A DNA stretch of 64,000 bases from Acidobacteriota bacterium (GTDB taxonomy: Bacteria > Acidobacteriota > Thermoanaerobaculia > Gp7-AA8), in the NCBI GenBank assembly GCA_021325515.1, contig JAJPHC010000013.1:126001-190000 (forward strand), written 5' to 3'. Of the stretch, positions 10,861 to 21,087 are shown piece by piece (the stretch's first letter is position 1; the number at the start of each line of letters is the position of its first letter). The notes beneath the pieces are model-generated. The model had not been told where the DNA came from and did no database searches. It saw nothing but the letters and a program-made list of their open reading frames with translations. The position numbers were made by a program, and so were the translations under genes.

Positions 10861-10937
10861 GTGTAGGACAGGCGTCTCGCCTGTCCTACCGAAACAGGCG
10901 AGGGCGCCAGGGACAGGCGAGGGCGCCTGTCCTACAC
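10861..10937. repeat. Inverted repeat, GTAGGACAGGCG word family (copy 2)
   Basis: GTGTAGGACAGGCG (10861-10874) pairs exactly with CGCCTGTCCTACAC (10924-10937). The left part alone also forms the 12-bp GTAGGACAGGCG/CGCCTGTCCTAC hairpin with a 3-nt loop. The layout is the same as in copy 1 after tig. Confidence 0.88.
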
Positions 10938-10944
10938 CACTCAG

Positions 10945-10972
10945 TTGACTTCCGCGTGATTTTGCGCACAAT
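10945..10972 (+). promoter_or_regulatory. Candidate promoter upstream of engB
   Basis: TTGACT (10945-10950), a 16-bp spacer and CACAAT (10967-10972) fit a housekeeping promoter. They would give a leader of roughly 110 nt before engB. No riboswitch fold was recognised in that leader. Confidence 0.45.
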
Positions 10973-11092
10973 CACCGACGTACAGCCTTTCTACAATTCT
11001 TCGAAGTACACACACCGCCTTCTGCAAATCCCCGAATGACAGCACCCCGTTGACGTCAGCCGTGGCGTTGCACGAAGAGCAAGAACAATCAG

Positions 11093-11671
11093 TTGGACAT
11101 TCGATCGGTACAGTTTGATCGGGCTGCCTATGCGCCCGGCGATTTCCCGCGTGACAAGCGGCCACAGTTCGCAATGGTGGGCCGCTCCAACGTGGGCAAA
11201 TCGAGCCTGATCAATGCGGTGCTCAATCGGAAGGGAATCGCAAGAGTCAGCCAGACCCCCGGCAAGACCCAGGCGATTCACTTCTATCTGATCAACGAGC
11301 AGTTCCACATCGTCGACCTTCCCGGTTACGGATACGCAAAAGTGCCGAAGACGATGATGAAGTCTTGGGGGGAGCTGGTTCGAGGTTATCTCGACGGAGC
11401 GGACTCGCTCCGGCTGATCTTTCTACTGATGGATGTGAGGCGTGAACCGAGCGAGCACGATCGGCAGATGACCGCGTGGACACAATCCGCCGGCATCGAT
11501 TTCAAGATCGTGCTGACCAAGAGCGATAAGTTGTCCAACAACGAGCTCGCGAAGCAACGCTCGCTGATCGCACGTGAGCTGCAGGTCGATCCTTCCGATC
11601 TCATCGCCGCTTCGGCGGTGACGAAGAAAGGGATCGACCAGGTGCGGCGCGAGATCATCTCGCGCCTTTGA
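11093..11671 (+). CDS. engB: Ribosome biogenesis GTPase EngB/YsxC
   Basis: This is a 192-residue TRAFAC-class GTPase. The G1 loop is GRSNVGKS (about residues 30-37), G2 lies in TPGKTQ, G3 is DLPGYG, G4 is TKSD and G5 is in the SAVTKKG region. EngB assists large-subunit assembly in the cytosol. Its place after lon matches the conserved lon-engB neighbourhood. The start is TTG at 11093, preceded by GAACAATCAG, a weak ribosome-binding site. The length agrees with the family, so the unusual start is credible. The rho gene begins 14 bp downstream. Confidence 0.92.
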   Translation: MDIRSVQFDRAAYAPGDFPRDKRPQFAMVGRSNVGKSSLINAVLNRKGIARVSQTPGKTQAIHFYLINEQFHIVDLPGYGYAKVPKTMMKSWGELVRGYLDGADSLRLIFLLMDVRREPSEHDRQMTAWTQSAGIDFKIVLTKSDKLSNNELAKQRSLIARELQVDPSDLIAASAVTKKGIDQVRREIISRL

Positions 11672-11684
11672 GTGAGGAATCCAA

Positions 11685-13187
<1,503 letters not shown>

Positions 13188-13195
13188 TGGATACG

Positions 13196-13266
13196 GGGGC
13201 TCGCGGGCCCGCGGGCTCGCGGTGGGGTTCTACCGCATGCCCGCGTGCCCGCGTAACCGCGTAACC
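13196..13266. repeat. Inverted repeat, GCGGGCTCGCGG word family (copy 2)
   Basis: GGGGGCTCGCGGGCCCGCGG (from 13196) and its continuation to about 13227 face a right half of GCCCGCGTGCCCGCGTAACC-type words (about 13239-13266). Pairing is imperfect. It lies between rho and the PBP gene, only 1-2 nt before the PBP start. Confidence 0.75.
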
Positions 13267-13267
13267 A

Positions 13268-15703
13268 ATGCCGAAATCGAACCGTTCCTGGATCAAAGAC
13301 TTCCTCTGGCGCCACTCCGCCGGACTCGCCACGCTGGTGATGGTGGTCTTCGTTGCCTTCATCGGCTTCGTCGGCTTGACCTACGTCACGGTCACGAAGA
13401 AATTCGACTCGTCGCGGCGGTGGGATCTGCCGAGCCGCGTCTACTCCGATGCGACGCCGCTCGTGCCGGGCATGTCGTATCCGCGCGCGCTGCTCGAGCC
13501 GAAGCTGAATCACGTCGGCTACCACGAAGTCCGCGAGCGCGTCGCGAATCCCGGCGAGTATCGCTACATCGACGGCAACCTCGAGATCTATCTCCAGAAC
13601 TTCGACTATCCCGACATCGAGTTCCATGCGCTGCCGGTGCTGATCTCGTTCGACGGCGCCGAAGTCCGTGATGTGAAGCGGCTCGATGACGGCGTCTCGC
13701 TGCGCGGTGTGCGCATCGAGCCGGAGCTGATCACCTCCATCTTCGACAACGAGATGGAAGATCGGCTGCCGGTGAAGCTCGACGCGGTGCCGCAGGTGCT
13801 CATCAACGCGATCATCGCCACGGAAGACAAGAACTTCTACCACCACGAAGGCATCTCGATCCGCGGCACGATCGGCGCGCTCGTCACCGATCTGCGCCAG
13901 AAGGCCTTCACGCACGGCGGCTCCACGCTGACGCAGCAGCTCGTGAAGAACCTCTATCTCAACCCGGAACGCTCGTGGCGTCGCAAAGCTCAGGAAGCGC
14001 TGATGGCGATCCTGCTCGAGGCGCGCTACTCCAAGAAAGACATCCTCGAGGCTTACGTCAACGAGATCTACCTCGGGCAGAACGGCGCGGTGCAGATCAT
14101 CGGCGTCGAGCAGGCCTCGCAGGTTTACTTCGGCAAGCATGTGACCTATCTGACGCTGCCCGAGGCGGCGACGCTCGCCGGGATCATCCGATCGCCGAAT
14201 GTGTTGTCGCCGCTGAATCATCCCGAGCGTGCGAAGCCGCGGCGCGACACCGTGCTCGCGTTGATGCGCGATCAGGGAATGATCACGCCCGATGTCTATG
14301 CGCAGACCGTGGCTCAGCCGCTCGCGGTCACGCGCTTCCCCAAGACTTCGCGCAGCGCGCCGTTCTTCGTCGATCTCGTGATGAAGCAGTTGCGCGAGAC
14401 CTATCCGGAGACGCAGTTGAAGACTGAAGGTCTCCGCATCTTCACCACGCTCGATACGGTGATGCAGCGCTCCGCGGAGCAGGCGCTCGATGCCGGAATC
14501 GAATCGCTGAACAAAAAATATCCGCACATCAGGAAGTCGCCGGTACCGCTCGAAGGCGTGATCGTGACGATCCAGCCGGGCACCGGATACGTGAAGGCGC
14601 TCGTCGGCGGCCGCAACTACTCGAAGACGCAATTCAATCGCGCGATTCAGGCGAAGCGCCAGCCGGGATCGCTGTTCAAGCCTTTCGTTTACGTCGCAGC
14701 GATGGATCCCGCGCGCCAGCACAACGCCCTCACGGCAGCGACGGTGCTCGACGACTCGCCGATTTCCGTGAAGAGCGGCTCAGCCGTGTGGGAACCGCAG
14801 AACTACGATCTGAAGTTCCACGGGCACGTCACGGTGCGCGAAGCGCTCGCGCATTCGTACAACATTCCTGCCGTGCGCGCCGCGATCGACGCCGGAGTGC
14901 CGAACGTCGTGAAGGAAGCGTCGGCCATCGGCATTCAATCGCGCCTCGAGCCCTATCCATCGATTGCACTCGGCGCCTTCGAAGTCACGCCGCTCGAGAT
15001 CGCTTACGCCTATTCAGCCTTCGCCAATCTCGGCGTGAAGGCGGAGCCGATCTCCATCCTCGCCGTGTCGACGCGCGACGGGACACTGCTCGAGAGCCGG
15101 GAAGTGAAGATGCGCCGCGTTGCGCCGGCCAACATCTGTTACGTGATGAACGACATTCTGAAGGACGTGTTCAACTACGGCACGGCGGGAAAGGCGCGGC
15201 AGCTCGGCTTCGAGCGCGCCTTCGCAGGGAAAACCGGCACGACGAGCAACTATCGCGATGCGTGGTTCATCGGCTACTCGCCCCGCATTCTCTCGCTCGT
15301 GTGGGTGGGCTTCGACGACGGCCACAGCGTGCGGCTGGCAGGCGGCGATGCGTGCGTGCCGATCTGGACCGCGCACATGAACCGAATCGTCGGAACGATT
15401 CCCGACGTCGATTGGAAGCGGCCGGAGGATGTCGTCGAGCGGCAGGTCGATCCGGAATCGGGGATGCTGGCGACACCGTACTGCCCGACCACGCGAAGCG
15501 AAGTGTTCGCTGCCGGAACGGAACCTGCTTCGGTCTGCCCGCTGCATGCAGGAAGCGGCGAGCCCTCGCCCCTGATGCAGGAAACGGAACCGATGTTCCC
15601 GCGCGCGGATGGGGCGCAGCAGCGGCCTGTGCCGCAGACGGAAGCAGAGCGACGCCGCGAAAGCGCAATCCGTAGACTGATGCACAGGATCTTTGGAGAC
15701 TGA
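13268..15703 (+). CDS. Bifunctional class A penicillin-binding protein (PBP1)
   Basis: This is an 811-residue peptidoglycan synthase. A short cytoplasmic N-terminus and one transmembrane helix (about 20-45) anchor it in the inner membrane. A UB2H-like region (to about 150) resembles PBP1b. The GT51 transglycosylase domain has the catalytic Glu186 in ATEDKNFYHHEG and the GGSTLTQQLVKN motif. The transpeptidase domain has SxxK at S468 (PGSLFKP), SYN, and KTGTT. It polymerises lipid II and cross-links the chains. The ribosome-binding site is obscured by the upstream repeat. PBP1b rather than PBP1a architecture is suggested by the UB2H-like region, but this is inferred. Confidence 0.93.
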   Translation: MPKSNRSWIKDFLWRHSAGLATLVMVVFVAFIGFVGLTYVTVTKKFDSSRRWDLPSRVYSDATPLVPGMSYPRALLEPKLNHVGYHEVRERVANPGEYRYIDGNLEIYLQNFDYPDIEFHALPVLISFDGAEVRDVKRLDDGVSLRGVRIEPELITSIFDNEMEDRLPVKLDAVPQVLINAIIATEDKNFYHHEGISIRGTIGALVTDLRQKAFTHGGSTLTQQLVKNLYLNPERSWRRKAQEALMAILLEARYSKKDILEAYVNEIYLGQNGAVQIIGVEQASQVYFGKHVTYLTLPEAATLAGIIRSPNVLSPLNHPERAKPRRDTVLALMRDQGMITPDVYAQTVAQPLAVTRFPKTSRSAPFFVDLVMKQLRETYPETQLKTEGLRIFTTLDTVMQRSAEQALDAGIESLNKKYPHIRKSPVPLEGVIVTIQPGTGYVKALVGGRNYSKTQFNRAIQAKRQPGSLFKPFVYVAAMDPARQHNALTAATVLDDSPISVKSGSAVWEPQNYDLKFHGHVTVREALAHSYNIPAVRAAIDAGVPNVVKEASAIGIQSRLEPYPSIALGAFEVTPLEIAYAYSAFANLGVKAEPISILAVSTRDGTLLESREVKMRRVAPANICYVMNDILKDVFNYGTAGKARQLGFERAFAGKTGTTSNYRDAWFIGYSPRILSLVWVGFDDGHSVRLAGGDACVPIWTAHMNRIVGTIPDVDWKRPEDVVERQVDPESGMLATPYCPTTRSEVFAAGTEPASVCPLHAGSGEPSPLMQETEPMFPRADGAQQRPVPQTEAERRRESAIRRLMHRIFGD

Positions 15704-15717
15704 TGTTTGATCGCACA

Positions 15718-15773
15718 GGCTCGCGGTTGCGCGGGCTTGCGGCGGCGGGACCACGAGCCCGCGTGACCGCGGA
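15718..15773. repeat. Inverted repeat, GCGGGCTCGCGG word family (copy 3)
   Basis: AGGCTCGCGGTTGCGCGGGC (from 15718) faces CACGAGCCCGCGTGACCGCG (ending about 15772). The stem is imperfect. It separates the PBP gene from mlaE and precedes the mlaE -10 box. Confidence 0.75.
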
Positions 15774-15783
15774 TCGATTCGAA

Positions 15784-15789
15784 TACACT
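15784..15789 (+). promoter_or_regulatory. Candidate -10 box (TACACT) of mlaE
   Basis: TACACT ends 11 nt before the ATG at 15801, leaving a leader of only a few nucleotides. No Shine-Dalgarno is visible. Confidence 0.4.
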
Positions 15790-15800
15790 CTCACAAACTC

Positions 15801-16610
15801 ATGACGGAGATCGTTGCGACAACCCACACCGAGCCCGGCTTTTTCGTGCGGATGCACGACAAGGCGGAGTCCGCTCTGCTCTACATCGGCGAGCTGATGA
15901 CGCTCGGCGGGCAGACGATTCAGCAGGCGTGGAGCGGAAAGATCGAGATGCCGCTGCTCGTCGCGCAGTTCGATCAGATCGGCGTCCGCTCGTTCTCGAT
16001 CGTCGGCATCACGTCGCTCTTCATCGGCATGGTGCTCGCGCTGCAGACCGCGTATTCGCTCGCCGAGTTCGGCGGTGCGCTCTTCATCGGAAAGGTCGTG
16101 TCGCTGTCGCTGATTCGCGAGCTCGCGCCGGTGCTGATGTCGCTGATGGTCGGCGGTCGTGTCGGAGCCGGCATCACCGCGGAGCTTGGCACGATGAAAG
16201 TGACCGAGCAGATCGATGCGCTGCGCGCGCTGGCGACGAATCCCGTGCGCAAGCTCGTGGTGCCGCGCGTGATCGCCACGACCATCATGCTGCCGCTGCT
16301 GACCGTGCTCGCGAACTTCATCGGCATCTTTGGCGGACTCCTGATCGCCGTCGGCTCGCTGCATCTCAACGCGAACTTCTACACGCGCAGCGTCATCGAG
16401 ACCGTGAAGTACAACGATCTCGCGTCGGGCATCGGCAAGACCTTCTTCTTCGGATTCGCGATCGGACTCATCGCCTGCTACAACGGTCTGCGGACCACCG
16501 GCGGGGCGGATGGCGTCGGACGCTCGACGACGGCCACGGTCGTCACGGCGTCGATCACGATTCTCATCATGGACTTCTTTCTCACGAAGCTGTTTCTTCT
16601 CGCATTCTGA
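15801..16610 (+). CDS. mlaE: MlaE-family ABC transporter permease
   Basis: The 269-residue polytopic inner-membrane protein belongs to the MlaE/YrbE permease family. Features are the conserved VGGRVGAGITAELGTMKVTEQ segment, five hydrophobic stretches and a C-terminal SITILIMDFFLTKLF helix. With MlaF and MlaD it forms the MCE-type transporter that moves phospholipids between the membranes. Its stop overlaps the mlaF start (TGATG), so the two are translationally coupled. The order E-F-D is the usual core; mlaB and mlaC are absent from this operon. Confidence 0.92.
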   Translation: MTEIVATTHTEPGFFVRMHDKAESALLYIGELMTLGGQTIQQAWSGKIEMPLLVAQFDQIGVRSFSIVGITSLFIGMVLALQTAYSLAEFGGALFIGKVVSLSLIRELAPVLMSLMVGGRVGAGITAELGTMKVTEQIDALRALATNPVRKLVVPRVIATTIMLPLLTVLANFIGIFGGLLIAVGSLHLNANFYTRSVIETVKYNDLASGIGKTFFFGFAIGLIACYNGLRTTGGADGVGRSTTATVVTASITILIMDFFLTKLFLLAF

Positions 16611-17443
16611 TGAGCAGCACGATTCCAGCCGACCGCCGCGCATCGTCGCGTGACGTTCCCGATCGCCGCTCCCACGCGCGCGAGCCGTTCGTCGAGTTCC
16701 GCGATGTGCACAAGGCCTACGGAAGGAAGCAGGTCCTGCGCGGCGCCGACCTCACCGTCTACCGCGGCGAAGTCCTCGTCATCCTCGGCGGCTCCGGTAC
16801 GGGAAAGTCGGTGACGTTGCGCCACATGCTCGGCCTCGAGGCGCCCGATTCCGGACGCGTGCTCGTGGAAGAGGAAGACATCACCGATCTGCCGGAAGAA
16901 GAGCTTTATCGCGTGCGCAAGAAGTTCGGAATGCTCTTCCAGAGCGGTGCGCTGTTCGATTCGATGACCGTCTTCGAGAACGTCGCATTTCCGCTGCGTG
17001 AACATACGGAGATGGGGGAAGAGGAGATCGCGCGTGCCGTGCGCGAACGGCTCGAGCTGGTGAACCTGCCGGGGACCGAACATCTGATGCCCGTCGATCT
17101 CTCCGGCGGCATGCGCAAGCGCGTGGGACTGGCGCGCTCGATCGTTCTCGATCCGAAGATGATCCTCTATGACGAGCCGACGACCGGACTCGATCCGATC
17201 ACCGCGCAGAAGATCAACGAGCTGATCATCGATCTGCAGTCGAAGTTGAACGTGACGTCGGTCGTCGTGACGCACGACATCCAGTCGGCGTTCTCCGTCG
17301 GCGACCGCATCGCATTTCTGAACCAGGGCGTATTCGAGTGGGTGGGGACGATGGAAGCAGCCCGCGATTCCGCCCATCCGATTCTTCGGGAGTTCTTCAA
17401 GGCCAGCGCGGTCTCCGCCGCGCAGCCGACGGGACGAGAGTGA
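16610..17443 (+). CDS. mlaF: MlaF-family ABC transporter ATPase
   Basis: This is a 277-residue ABC ATPase. Walker A is GGSGTGKSV, the signature is LSGGMRKRVGLARS, Walker B is MILYDEPTTGLDP and the switch His is in VVTHD. The GMRKR variant of the signature is typical for MlaF. A Ser/Arg-rich tail of about 22 residues precedes the ABC domain. The open frame extends far upstream through mlaE, but the ATG at 16610, overlapping the mlaE stop, is the credible start. The mlaF stop codon lies in the first unit of the tandem repeat at 17438. Confidence 0.93.
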   Translation: MSSTIPADRRASSRDVPDRRSHAREPFVEFRDVHKAYGRKQVLRGADLTVYRGEVLVILGGSGTGKSVTLRHMLGLEAPDSGRVLVEEEDITDLPEEELYRVRKKFGMLFQSGALFDSMTVFENVAFPLREHTEMGEEEIARAVRERLELVNLPGTEHLMPVDLSGGMRKRVGLARSIVLDPKMILYDEPTTGLDPITAQKINELIIDLQSKLNVTSVVVTHDIQSAFSVGDRIAFLNQGVFEWVGTMEAARDSAHPILREFFKASAVSAAQPTGRE

Positions 17444-17532
17444 TGAGTGAAGAGTGATGAGTGAAGAGTGATGAGTGAAGAGTGATGAGTGAAGAGTGAA
17501 GAGTGTGACTCGTCACTCTTCACTCTTCACTC
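17438..17532. repeat. 14-bp tandem repeat ending in a perfect 19-bp hairpin, between mlaF and mlaD
   Basis: Four exact copies of a 14-bp unit (GAGTGATGAGTGAA) run from 17438 to 17493. They continue into GAGTGAA and GAGTG (to 17505). The last 19 nt (17487-17505) are perfectly complementary to 17514-17532 across an 8-nt loop. The mlaF stop is in unit 1, and mlaD starts 15 nt after the hairpin. It is related in style to the GAGTGCTGAGT element at 3013. Confidence 0.92.
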
Positions 17533-17547
17533 GATACTGGACAAACT

Positions 17548-18759
17548 ATGGCACCTGCATCCAAAGAGAAATCGATTCGCGTCGGAATGCTCGTTTCGAT
17601 TGCGATCATCATCCTGATGGTCTTCATCTTCGTGATCGGATCCGAGCAGAAGATCTTTTCGCGCAAGAACGAATACGAAGTGCGCTTCGACAGCGTGGCC
17701 GGACTCGCGGAAGGGAATCCGGTGAAGATCTCCGGCGTCACCGTCGGCGTGGTGAAGGACATCCGCCTGCCGCGCGATCCTAAGGCGAAGGACGTGCAGA
17801 TCTCGCTGATGGTCGACCGCAAGTATGCAGAGCGCATTCGGGGCGACTCGCGCGCGCGGCTCAAGAAGCTCGGCCTGCTGGCCGGCGACAACTACATCGA
17901 CATCACGCCGGGCAGCCCGCGCTTCGACGTCGTCGATCCCGGTTCGATCATTCCCGCGCAGCGCCAGACGAACGTCGATCAGCTCATTTCGTCCGGCGAA
18001 GATCTCGTCGACAACTTCGTGCAGATCTCGTATTCGCTCAAGAACGTTCTGGCGCGCGTCGATCGCGGCGAAGGCCTCCTCGGTGAGCTCACCAGCACGC
18101 CGGACACGAAACAGCGTTTGACCGACACCGTGCTCACGACGCTGAACAAGACGAACGCGATTCTCGCTCATGTGGAGAGCGGCAAGGGTGTCGTCGGCAA
18201 GCTCGTGTACGACGATCAGTTCGCGAATCAGCTCACGACGTCGCTCTCCTCGAGCGCGACCTCGCTCGCGGCGATCACGGGCCACCTGCAGCACGATCTC
18301 GAAGGGGGCAACGGCGCTCTTCCCGCGCTGCTCAGCGATCCGGAAGGAAAGAAGAAGGTGTACGACCTCGTCGACAACCTGCGCACGACGTCGGCCAATC
18401 TCGCGCTCTTCACGGCGTCGCTCAAGGAAGGACAGGGCCTCGTGCCGCGTCTGTTGAACGACAAGGAGTACGGCGATCAGGCGCTGACCGAATTCAAGTC
18501 GCTGGTCACGCAGCTCGACGAGACGGTGAAGAAGATCAACACCGGCGAAGGAACGGCGGGCAAGATCGTCAACGATCCGAGCGTCTACGAGTCGATCAAC
18601 GACATCCTCATCGGCATCAACGAATCGAAGATGCTGCGCTGGCTGATTCGCAACCGCCAGCAGAAGGGGATCGAGAAACGGTTCGACACGGAGCAGAAAG
18701 CGCCGCCGGCGCCGCCGGCACCGGAACCCAGCGAAACTCCCAACAGCGCCAAGCCGTGA
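17548..18759 (+). CDS. mlaD: MCE/MlaD-family substrate-binding protein
   Basis: The 403-residue protein has an N-terminal signal anchor (about residues 12-32), one MCE domain (about 38-118, with VRFDSVAGLAEGNPVKISGVTVG) and a long helical C-terminus. It ends in a Pro-rich tail (APPAPPAPEPSE). MlaD-type proteins form a periplasmic hexamer on the MlaFE complex that binds lipid. It is longer than E. coli MlaD (183 residues); the extra helical part may form a tube or needle as in PqiB/YebT relatives. This is inferred from length and helix content. A weak -10 (GATACT, 17533-17538) lies 9 nt before the ATG. Confidence 0.9.
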   Translation: MAPASKEKSIRVGMLVSIAIIILMVFIFVIGSEQKIFSRKNEYEVRFDSVAGLAEGNPVKISGVTVGVVKDIRLPRDPKAKDVQISLMVDRKYAERIRGDSRARLKKLGLLAGDNYIDITPGSPRFDVVDPGSIIPAQRQTNVDQLISSGEDLVDNFVQISYSLKNVLARVDRGEGLLGELTSTPDTKQRLTDTVLTTLNKTNAILAHVESGKGVVGKLVYDDQFANQLTTSLSSSATSLAAITGHLQHDLEGGNGALPALLSDPEGKKKVYDLVDNLRTTSANLALFTASLKEGQGLVPRLLNDKEYGDQALTEFKSLVTQLDETVKKINTGEGTAGKIVNDPSVYESINDILIGINESKMLRWLIRNRQQKGIEKRFDTEQKAPPAPPAPEPSETPNSAKP

Positions 18760-18762
18760 CGT

Positions 18763-18789
18763 GGAGTGCGGACGTCTCGTCCGCACTCC
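18763..18789. repeat. 12-bp hairpin, GGAGTGCGGACG word
   Basis: GGAGTGCGGACG (18763-18774), loop TCT, and CGTCCGCACTCC (18778-18789) form a perfect stem. It has the same geometry as the GTAGGACAGGCG hairpins (12-bp arms, 3-nt loop) but a different word. It lies just upstream of the -10 box of the UDP-glucose dehydrogenase gene. There is no T-run. Confidence 0.85.
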
Positions 18790-18791
18790 GC

Positions 18792-18797
18792 TACAAT
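18792..18797 (+). promoter_or_regulatory. Candidate -10 box (TACAAT) of the UDP-glucose dehydrogenase gene
   Basis: TACAAT lies 27 nt before the GTG start, with the strong ribosome-binding site TTGGAGGA (18813-18820) between. The hairpin at 18763-18789 occupies the place of a -35 element. Confidence 0.45.
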
Positions 18798-18824
18798 GCG
18801 CGCGGTTTTTCTTGGAGGACTCCT

Positions 18825-20126
18825 GTGCAAATTGCGGTCATCGGGACGGGCTATGTCGGCCTGGTCACCGGCGCCGGTCTTGCCGACTTCGGCAATGACG
18901 TCACGTGCGTCGACATCGACGTCAACAAGATCGAAGCCCTGAAGCAGGGCAAGATCCCGATCTACGAGCCCGGCCTCGACATCCTCGTCAGCAAGAACGT
19001 CCGTGAGCAGCGCCTGAGCTTCACGACGGATCTGGCGAGCTCCATTCGGAACGCGCGCGCAATTTTCATTGCGGTCGGCACACCGCCGCGGCCGGACGGC
19101 TCGGCCGATCTCCGCTACGTCGAAGATGTCGCCCGCACGATCGCGAAGCACATGAACGGCCCCAAGCTCGTCATCACGAAATCGACGGTGCCCATCGGCA
19201 CCGGCCGCATGATCGAGAAAATCATCTCCGAGACCGGCCCCGGGCATAAGGCGTCCGTCGTCTCGAATCCGGAGTTCCTGAGGGAAGGTTCGGCGATCGA
19301 GGACTTCATGAAGCCCGATCGTCTGGTGATCGGCGCCTCGGATCAGGAATCGGTCGACTTGATGAAGGAGATCTACGCGCCTCTTCATTCGCTCGAGATC
19401 CCGTTTGTCGTGACGAACGTCGAGTCGTCGGAGCTGATCAAGTACGCGTCGAACGGTTTCCTCGCGACGAAGATCTCGTTCATCAACGAGATCGCCGTGC
19501 TCTGCGAGAAGATCGGCGGCGACGTTCACGACGTCGCGATCGGCATGGGTCTCGACTCGCGGATCGGCCCGAAGTTCCTGCAGGCCGGTCCCGGTTTCGG
19601 CGGCTCCTGCTTTCCGAAGGACACGCTCGCGGTCGCCGACATCGCGCGGCGCTACGACTACAACTTCCAGATCATCGAGGCGGTGCTCCGCGTCAACAAG
19701 GAGATCAAGGAGCGGATGGTCGTGAAGGTGGCCGAGGCGATGGGTGAGGTCGACGGAAAAATCGTCGGAGTCCTCGGTCTCGCATTCAAACCGGAGACCG
19801 ACGACATGCGCGATTCGCCCACGCTGCCGCTCATCGCCGGACTTCAGAAGCAGGGCGCGAAGATCCGCGCGTACGATCCTCAGGCGATGGACAACGCGAA
19901 GACGATGTTCGAGAACGTGGAGTTCTGTCAGGACGCCTATGACTGCGCGAGCGGCGCGGATGCACTGGTCATCGCGACGGAGTGGAACGAGTTCCGCGCG
20001 CTGAATCTCAAGCGCATCAAGGCGGCGCTCCGGCAGCCGCTCATCATCGACCTGCGCAACGTCTATGATCCGCAGCGCATGAAGGGCGAAGGTTTCCGCT
20101 ACTACTCCGTGGGGCGTGCAAAGTAA
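18825..20126 (+). CDS. ugd: UDP-glucose 6-dehydrogenase
   Basis: The 433-residue enzyme oxidises UDP-glucose to UDP-glucuronate with two NAD+. The N-terminal Rossmann motif is [14 protein letters not shown], the catalytic Cys262 lies in GGSCFPKD, and the C-terminal UDP-binding domain has [16 protein letters not shown]. Although the frame is open further upstream, GTG at 18825 with GGAGGA eight nt before it puts the Rossmann strand at the N-terminus, as in the family. The stop overlaps the next gene, which uses the product. The pair feeds UDP-glucuronate or UDP-xylose into surface polysaccharide. Confidence 0.95.
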   Translation: MQIAVIGTGYVGLVTGAGLADFGNDVTCVDIDVNKIEALKQGKIPIYEPGLDILVSKNVREQRLSFTTDLASSIRNARAIFIAVGTPPRPDGSADLRYVEDVARTIAKHMNGPKLVITKSTVPIGTGRMIEKIISETGPGHKASVVSNPEFLREGSAIEDFMKPDRLVIGASDQESVDLMKEIYAPLHSLEIPFVVTNVESSELIKYASNGFLATKISFINEIAVLCEKIGGDVHDVAIGMGLDSRIGPKFLQAGPGFGGSCFPKDTLAVADIARRYDYNFQIIEAVLRVNKEIKERMVVKVAEAMGEVDGKIVGVLGLAFKPETDDMRDSPTLPLIAGLQKQGAKIRAYDPQAMDNAKTMFENVEFCQDAYDCASGADALVIATEWNEFRALNLKRIKAALRQPLIIDLRNVYDPQRMKGEGFRYYSVGRAK

Positions 20127-21061
20127 TGGGCCGTGCTCTCATCACCGGCGGCGCCGGATTCCTCGGATCTCACCTCTGCGAGCTCTTTCTGGCGCGCGGT
20201 CATGAAGTCATCTGCATGGACAACTTCATCACCGGCAATCCGAAGAACGTCGAACACCTCTTCGGCCGCGACGGTTTCTCGTTCGTCAAGTACGACGTCA
20301 CCAATTACATCCATGTCGACGGCGCGCTCGACTATGTGCTGCACTTCGCTTCCCCTGCCAGTCCGATCGACTATCTCGAGAAGCCGATCCAGACGCTGAA
20401 AGTCGGATCTCTCGGCACGCACAAGACGCTTGGAGTCGCAAAGGACAAGAACGCGCGTTACCTGATCGCGTCGACGTCGGAGGTCTACGGCGATCCGCTC
20501 GTGCATCCGCAGAAGGAGGACTACTGGGGCAATGTGAATCCCGTAGGTCCGCGCGGCGTGTACGACGAAGCGAAGCGCTACGCCGAGGCGATGACGATGG
20601 CGTACCAGCGGTTCCACGGCGTCGAGACGCGCATCGTGCGCATCTTCAACACGTACGGCGAGCGGATGCGCGTCAACGACGGGCGCGTCGTCCCGGCGTT
20701 CATCTCCCAGGCGTTGCGCAATGAGCCGATGACGGTGTTCGGCGACGGATCGCAGACGCGCTCGTTCTGTTATGTCTCCGACCTCGTCGAAGGGATCTAT
20801 CGCCTGCTGATGTCGGACGAAAAGATGCCGACGAACATCGGCAATCCGAACGAGATGACGGTGCTGCAGTTCGCGCAGGAGATCAAGCGTCTGACCGGCA
20901 CGAATGCTCCGATCGAGTTCCGGCCGCTGCCGGAAGATGATCCGAAGATCCGCAGACCGGACATCACGAAGGCGAAGTCGATTCTGAAATGGGAGCCGGT
21001 GGTGCCGCTGGAGACCGGACTGACGCGGACGATCGACTACTTCCGCAGCGTGTTGCTCTAG
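20126..21061 (+). CDS. NAD-dependent epimerase, probable UDP-glucuronate decarboxylase (UDP-xylose synthase)
   Basis: This 311-residue extended short-chain dehydrogenase has the NAD-binding [12 protein letters not shown] at the N-terminus. The catalytic Tyr146 and Lys150 are in YDEAK, and the Ser/Thr is in [34 protein letters not shown] and the MRVNDGRVV segment are diagnostic of UXS-type UDP-glucuronate decarboxylases rather than GalE. It starts on the last base of ugd (TAATG), so the two are coupled: Ugd makes UDP-glucuronate and this enzyme converts it to UDP-xylose. It is cytosolic. Confidence 0.92.
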   Translation: MGRALITGGAGFLGSHLCELFLARGHEVICMDNFITGNPKNVEHLFGRDGFSFVKYDVTNYIHVDGALDYVLHFASPASPIDYLEKPIQTLKVGSLGTHKTLGVAKDKNARYLIASTSEVYGDPLVHPQKEDYWGNVNPVGPRGVYDEAKRYAEAMTMAYQRFHGVETRIVRIFNTYGERMRVNDGRVVPAFISQALRNEPMTVFGDGSQTRSFCYVSDLVEGIYRLLMSDEKMPTNIGNPNEMTVLQFAQEIKRLTGTNAPIEFRPLPEDDPKIRRPDITKAKSILKWEPVVPLETGLTRTIDYFRSVLL

Positions 21062-21087
21062 CAGAACCGCGCGCGCGTCGCGGCGGA

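Noticed and set aside
10974-11092. Riboswitch in the engB leader
   Set aside because: No conserved aptamer core or clear expression-platform hairpin could be recognised by eye.
17438-17505. Possible CRISPR or integron repeats
   Set aside because: Direct 14-bp units abut each other with no spacers, and they end in a hairpin.
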